This document shows, one piece after another, positions 51,682 to 55,088 of a DNA stretch of 55,088 bases. Made by a program: the position numbers and the translations under genes. The notes beneath the pieces were generated by a model. It saw nothing but the letters and a program-made list of their open reading frames with translations, searched no databases and was not told the DNA's origin. Location: the NCBI RefSeq assembly GCF_001544795.2, contig NZ_FCOI02000042.1, positions 1 through 55,088 on the forward strand, in the 5' to 3' direction. How positions within the stretch are numbered: the stretch's first letter is position 1; each line of letters starts with the position of its first letter. Source of the stretch: Caballeronia temeraria. GTDB lineage: Bacteria > Pseudomonadota > Gammaproteobacteria > Burkholderiales > Burkholderiaceae.

Positions 51682-53925
51682 TCACCGTACCGCGATGCTC
51701 GGAGCCAGGGTATAACCGTTCCGGCCCTTGCGTTTCGCTTCGTACATCGCCTTGTCGGCAGCGGCGAGCAGCATGCCGGGCGTCGTGGCGGCGTGCCCGT
51801 CCCATATCACGGCGCCCACGCTCGTCGCAATCGTGACCTCGCTGCCCGCCACGTCGAACGGCGTTCGCAGAGCCTCGCAAATCGATTCGGCGATACGCGC
51901 TGCCGTCACGTCTTCAGCTACACCGTGACTCAGGATCACGAACTCGTCGCCAGCGAGCCGGCTGACAAAATCCGTACTCCGTATGGTTTTCTGAAGACGC
52001 CTGCCGACCTGATTCAACAACGCGTCGCCTGCTTCGTGGCCGTGCGCGTCGTTGACTTGCTTGAATCCGTCGAGGTCGAGAAAGAACACGGCGAGGGGCC
52101 GCCGCGCGAGCGCACCCGGGCCGATGGCGCGGTCAAGTTGCGCCGACAGCGCGCGACGGTTCGGCAGGCCGGTGAGCGCATCTCGCATCGCCTGAACGAC
52201 GAGCTGTTGTTCCGCCTTTTTCCGGTCGGTCACGTCCTGCGCCATCATGTAGAAGCCAATGACCTCGCGCCCTCGTAGGTCGGGCACGAGCGACATGCTC
52301 CACGTCCGATGACGTAGCTCGTCGTCGTCGATGTCGTCGCACTGCACTCGCTCCCCAGCGAGCGCCCGGTGAAACGAAGGCAGCAGCGCCCGATAGAGCG
52401 CCCGCGGCATCACCGAAGCCAGCGGTTGTCCCCGCAATTGCGCGGTGCTCATGCCGATCAGCCTTCGATAGCCGTCGTTGTTGAACTGGTAACACAGATC
52501 CCGGTCGACGTAGGCAATCAGAACGGGCAAGCTATCGGTGATCTTCTGAATTGTTTCGCGGCTTTCGGCGACTTCTGCTTCGACTCGTTTGCGCTCGCTC
52601 ACATCGGAGATAAAAGCGAAGAGGGTGTGACAATCGTCCGTCGACGCCGTCGATATTCGCAACTCGGCGGGAAAGGTGGCGCCGGAACGGCGCAGCGCGG
52701 ACACTTCGGTCGCCTTCGAAAGGATCGATCCTCCTTTTGTGCGCAGGAAGCGACGCATGCCGTCTAGGTGCGCATCGCGCCATTCCGGCGGAATGATGAT
52801 TTCGGCCATTGGCCGGCCCAGCACCTCGTGCCGCGCCCACCCAAACATGCGTACGGCTGCGTCGTTCCATTCCGTGACGTTGCCGCCCTCATCGATGGAT
52901 ACGTACGCAGCTTGCGCATTGTCGATGACGGCCTGCAGATGCCGGTTCTGCGCATGCAGTTCTGCAGTGCGTCGCGCGACCTGTTCCTCGAGCGCGCAAC
53001 GATGTTCGATCTGGAGTCGCTCGTTCTCCTTACGCGCGTCGATATCCTCGACGACCGCTATAAAGTGCAGTGGATCGCCGTTTCCATCGCGCACGAGCGA
53101 GGCGTGCCACTGGACCCACTGTTGGATGCCGTCCTTGCGCAGATAGCGCTTCTCCAGCGTATAAGCTCCGATGCGCCCCGCGAGCAATTCGACCAGTCGT
53201 AACAATTCGTGTTCGAGATCCTCTTTGGGGGTGATCTGCTGGAAGGTGAGCGCGAGCAACTCGTCGGCCGTATAGCCGACCAATTCGCACAGGCGCGGAT
53301 TGACTTCGATAAATCGGCCGTCGAGATCGACGATGGCCGCGCCCGTCGGCGTCTGATGAAAGATTGTGCGAAAGCGCGCTTCCGACAGATGGATCGCTTC
53401 AGCATCCGCCTGATGCAGTGCACGCGCCGATACGGCGGTTTTGCGCACGAGTAGTTCGCGCTCGACCGTGCGCGCCAAATCGCGCATCGCTGCGCGCTCG
53501 TCATCAGATAGCGTGCGTGCGACAGTATCGGTCGCGCATAGCGTGCCCAGTACGTAGCCATCCGCCGAGCGCAAGGGCACGCCTGCATAGAAGCGGACGC
53601 GCATCGGCCCGGTCACCGCGGGATTGTCGTAGAAGCGCGGATCTTCGCGCGCATCTTCGACGACGAGCACGTCCTCGGCCGTCAGTGCATGCGCGCAGAA
53701 AGCCATGTCCCGCGGCGTCTCGCACGTGCTTACGCCGATGCGCGATTTGAACCACAGACGATCGTCGTCGACGAACGTGATGAGCGCCACCGGCACCCGA
53801 AGCATGTGCGCAAGCAGGCGCGTGAGACGATCGAATGCCTCTTCGGCGGGAGTATCTAGAATTGCGAGGCTGCGCAGTACGCGCAATCGGTCGAGTTCGT
53901 TGGAAGGCAGCGGGGCAACTCGCAT
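51682..53925 (-). CDS. GAF/PAS/GGDEF diguanylate cyclase
   Basis: A 747-residue soluble protein. A GAF domain at the start (about residues 20-160, VALITFVDDDRLWFKSRIG) is followed by three PAS domains (about 185-300, 325-445 and 455-570) and a GGDEF domain. The catalytic motif is AGDEF at 658-662 (RLAGDEFVIL), a common active variant, and the inhibitory RxxD (RSTD) is present five residues before, so product inhibition by c-di-GMP is likely. No EAL domain or membrane segment is present. It is upstream of the split EAL gene on the same strand. Confidence 0.9.
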   Translation of the reverse strand: MRVAPLPSNELDRLRVLRSLAILDTPAEEAFDRLTRLLAHMLRVPVALITFVDDDRLWFKSRIGVSTCETPRDMAFCAHALTAEDVLVVEDAREDPRFYDNPAVTGPMRVRFYAGVPLRSADGYVLGTLCATDTVARTLSDDERAAMRDLARTVERELLVRKTAVSARALHQADAEAIHLSEARFRTIFHQTPTGAAIVDLDGRFIEVNPRLCELVGYTADELLALTFQQITPKEDLEHELLRLVELLAGRIGAYTLEKRYLRKDGIQQWVQWHASLVRDGNGDPLHFIAVVEDIDARKENERLQIEHRCALEEQVARRTAELHAQNRHLQAVIDNAQAAYVSIDEGGNVTEWNDAAVRMFGWARHEVLGRPMAEIIIPPEWRDAHLDGMRRFLRTKGGSILSKATEVSALRRSGATFPAELRISTASTDDCHTLFAFISDVSERKRVEAEVAESRETIQKITDSLPVLIAYVDRDLCYQFNNDGYRRLIGMSTAQLRGQPLASVMPRALYRALLPSFHRALAGERVQCDDIDDDELRHRTWSMSLVPDLRGREVIGFYMMAQDVTDRKKAEQQLVVQAMRDALTGLPNRRALSAQLDRAIGPGALARRPLAVFFLDLDGFKQVNDAHGHEAGDALLNQVGRRLQKTIRSTDFVSRLAGDEFVILSHGVAEDVTAARIAESICEALRTPFDVAGSEVTIATSVGAVIWDGHAATTPGMLLAAADKAMYEAKRKGRNGYTLAPSIAVR

Positions 53926-54462
53926 TTACAGGTCTGTATGAGGCGGTCCTCGGTCGAGGGACGATGCATGGTTTACGGCAGATTTGAGCGCGGGTTAAGG
54001 TTGACTGTCATCGGTGCTTCATTTCATCAACACGCCTATCTGCTCACCGACCGCCACGCCAAGCCTCGGCCGAATCCGGTGGCTGCTGGTCGCGTTTGCG
54101 CACAGGAAGTGCGGGCGAGGCAGGTGCAGCGAGCGCACGAGGCGGAGACTGACGCGTTTTTATGCCTGATAAGAGGACATATGGCAACGGCCCGGCCTGA
54201 AAGCACATTTGTAACCGGAGCCATGCTTCGGCGAGTCGTCGCAATCGTCGAACAGCGGCTAAGCCCCGTGAAATATAGAACCAAGTTCGATAAACCCACT
54301 CATTGAAAAAGGCCTCAACGGGGTGGGCCGCAGATGTCATCACTAGGGCAACGGTAGGAGCGAATGGTTCTGTGCGCCGGCTATTTCTTCCCTTAAGACC
54401 TGGTGGACGTCGGTGACTGCGCTATCCGTTAGGAGCTTCTTCGTCCTTTGCATGAGGAAGTG
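53926..54462. other. Intergenic stretch before the terminal transposase
   Basis: About 537 bases. Frames on both strands (for example 53938-54306) have no ribosome site or family resemblance. It probably includes the left end of the transposon at 54463, but no inverted repeat partner is visible because the element runs out of the window. Confidence 0.35.
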
Positions 54463-55088
54463 ATGGACTGGGAGACGTCGTTCGAGGAGTATCTGGAACA
54501 TCTATGTGAGGCAGTCAGACATAGCGATCGCCACTCCGGGTTGATTGGCTATTGCCAAGGCTTGATGCTGCCGATCCGGCGCAAGAGCGTGGAGCCGCTG
54601 GCAGCACATCTGGAACCTCAGCGCGTGAGTGCGCGGCACCAATCACTTCATCACTTCGTGTCGAAGTCGGAATGGTCTGACGCCGCGTTACTCGAGCAAG
54701 TGCGTCGCTGGGTGCTGCCGCACATGGATCCGGCAAAGGGCCTGTACTGGATCATCGATGACACGGGCTTCCCAAAGAAGGGAAAACATTCGGTTGGGGT
54801 GGCGCGGCAATATTGCGGGCAACTGGGCAAACAGGATAAGTGCCAGGTGGCCGTGAGCCTGTTGGTGGCCACCGAAGAGGCAAGCCTGCCGGTGGCTTAT
54901 CAGCTTTATCTGCCACAGGAATGGGCCGATGATCCGCTACGGCGGGCGCAGGCTGGCGTGCCCGCCGAGATCGGGTTTGCGACCAAGCCGCAGATCGCAC
55001 TCACGCAGTTGCGCGAGGCCCGGCAAAGCGGTGCACCGGACGGCGTCGTACTGGCCGATGCAGGATACGGAAACGACACTGCGTTTCG
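54463..55088 (+). CDS. IS701-like transposase, cut by the window end
   Basis: From the ATG at 54463 an uninterrupted frame runs to the end. It begins MDWETSFEEYLEHLCEAV and contains SLHHFVSKSEWSDAALLEQV and LYWIIDDTGFPKKGKHSVGVARQY (first catalytic Asp), then QVAVSLLV, VAYQLYLPQEWADD, FATKPQIAL and VLADAGYGN (second Asp). These blocks are diagnostic of IS701 family DDE transposases. The carboxy half and the last Glu lie beyond the window. The copy seems intact so far. Confidence 0.85.
   Translation, partial: MDWETSFEEYLEHLCEAVRHSDRHSGLIGYCQGLMLPIRRKSVEPLAAHLEPQRVSARHQSLHHFVSKSEWSDAALLEQVRRWVLPHMDPAKGLYWIIDDTGFPKKGKHSVGVARQYCGQLGKQDKCQVAVSLLVATEEASLPVAYQLYLPQEWADDPLRRAQAGVPAEIGFATKPQIALTQLREARQSGAPDGVVLADAGYGNDTAF

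Noticed and set aside
54180..54306. Small plus-strand frame before the IS701-like gene
   Set aside because: It has no supported ribosome site or similarity to any family; probably non-coding flank of the element.

Overview
The window is a high-GC betaproteobacterial chromosome segment, most likely from the Burkholderia group (Paraburkholderia or Caballeronia type). I infer this from two 16-strand Burkholderia-type porins that share the QSSVTLYG amino terminus, a DUF3331-like protein, many LysR, GntR and TetR regulators each beside a small catabolic operon, several c-di-GMP proteins, and the types of insertion sequence remnants. No rRNA, tRNA, CRISPR array or replication origin was seen.

Layout. 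1-3043: end of an MDR dehydrogenase, a quinone-reductase-like enzyme, a small monooxygenase and a PRISE-like reductase. 3084-6060: a degraded IS3 element with both ends intact, an MFS pump, then fragments of an IS630 transposase and of a LysR gene. 6061-9517: a lipoprotein sorbosone-dehydrogenase-like enzyme with a DUF2231 membrane protein, and a porin. 9518-10594: scrambled IS3 scraps. 10595-13795: a membrane GGDEF/EAL protein. 14219-24337: the centrepiece, a probable ten-gene amide operon. 24668-28976: DUF3331, DJ-1/PfpI, two BON-domain proteins and a glutathione-independent formaldehyde dehydrogenase. 29178-38828: two organic-acid modules, one (porin, RraA-like lyase, MFS, FMN 2-hydroxyacid oxidase) under a GntR regulator and one (MFS, MlrC-like metallopeptidase) under a divergent LysR. 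38829-39347: IS3 and metallo-hydrolase scraps. 39348-42244: a helicase with four small unknown genes in one orientation. 42408-45997: TetR, LysR, an Old Yellow Enzyme and a peroxiredoxin-like protein. 46463-53925: a chemoreceptor, an SDR, a small hypothetical, a frameshifted CSS-EAL phosphodiesterase and a GAF/PAS/GGDEF protein. 54463-end: an IS701-like transposase cut by the window edge.

The most striking system is the amide operon. A promoter (TTGACA, 18 bases, TAGACT) is followed directly by two small hairpins whose hexaloops both have A at position 1 and G at position 4 (AAAGAT and ACAGAA). The second overlaps the 5' arm of a perfect 16-bp terminator ending in eight T. This is the layout of an ANTAR antitermination leader, and the operon itself encodes an AmiR-like ANTAR protein one base after an AmiC-like ligand sensor. 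Downstream are a five-gene branched-chain/urea/amide-type ABC importer, an acetamidase/formamidase, the sensor pair, an SDR and an amidase-signature hydrolase. The simplest reading is that an amide releases AmiR from AmiC, AmiR stabilises the hairpins, transcription passes the terminator, and the cell imports and hydrolyses the amide while making more of its own sensor.

Other points of note are matching TTGTC-N-GACAA palindromes before both the GntR gene and the porin operon it probably controls, T-N11-A boxes at two LysR promoters, a 43-residue gene with a strong ribosome binding site inside the helicase cluster, and several gene fragments left by rearrangement around insertion sequences. 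Functions come from recognised motifs and gene order only; no database search was run.
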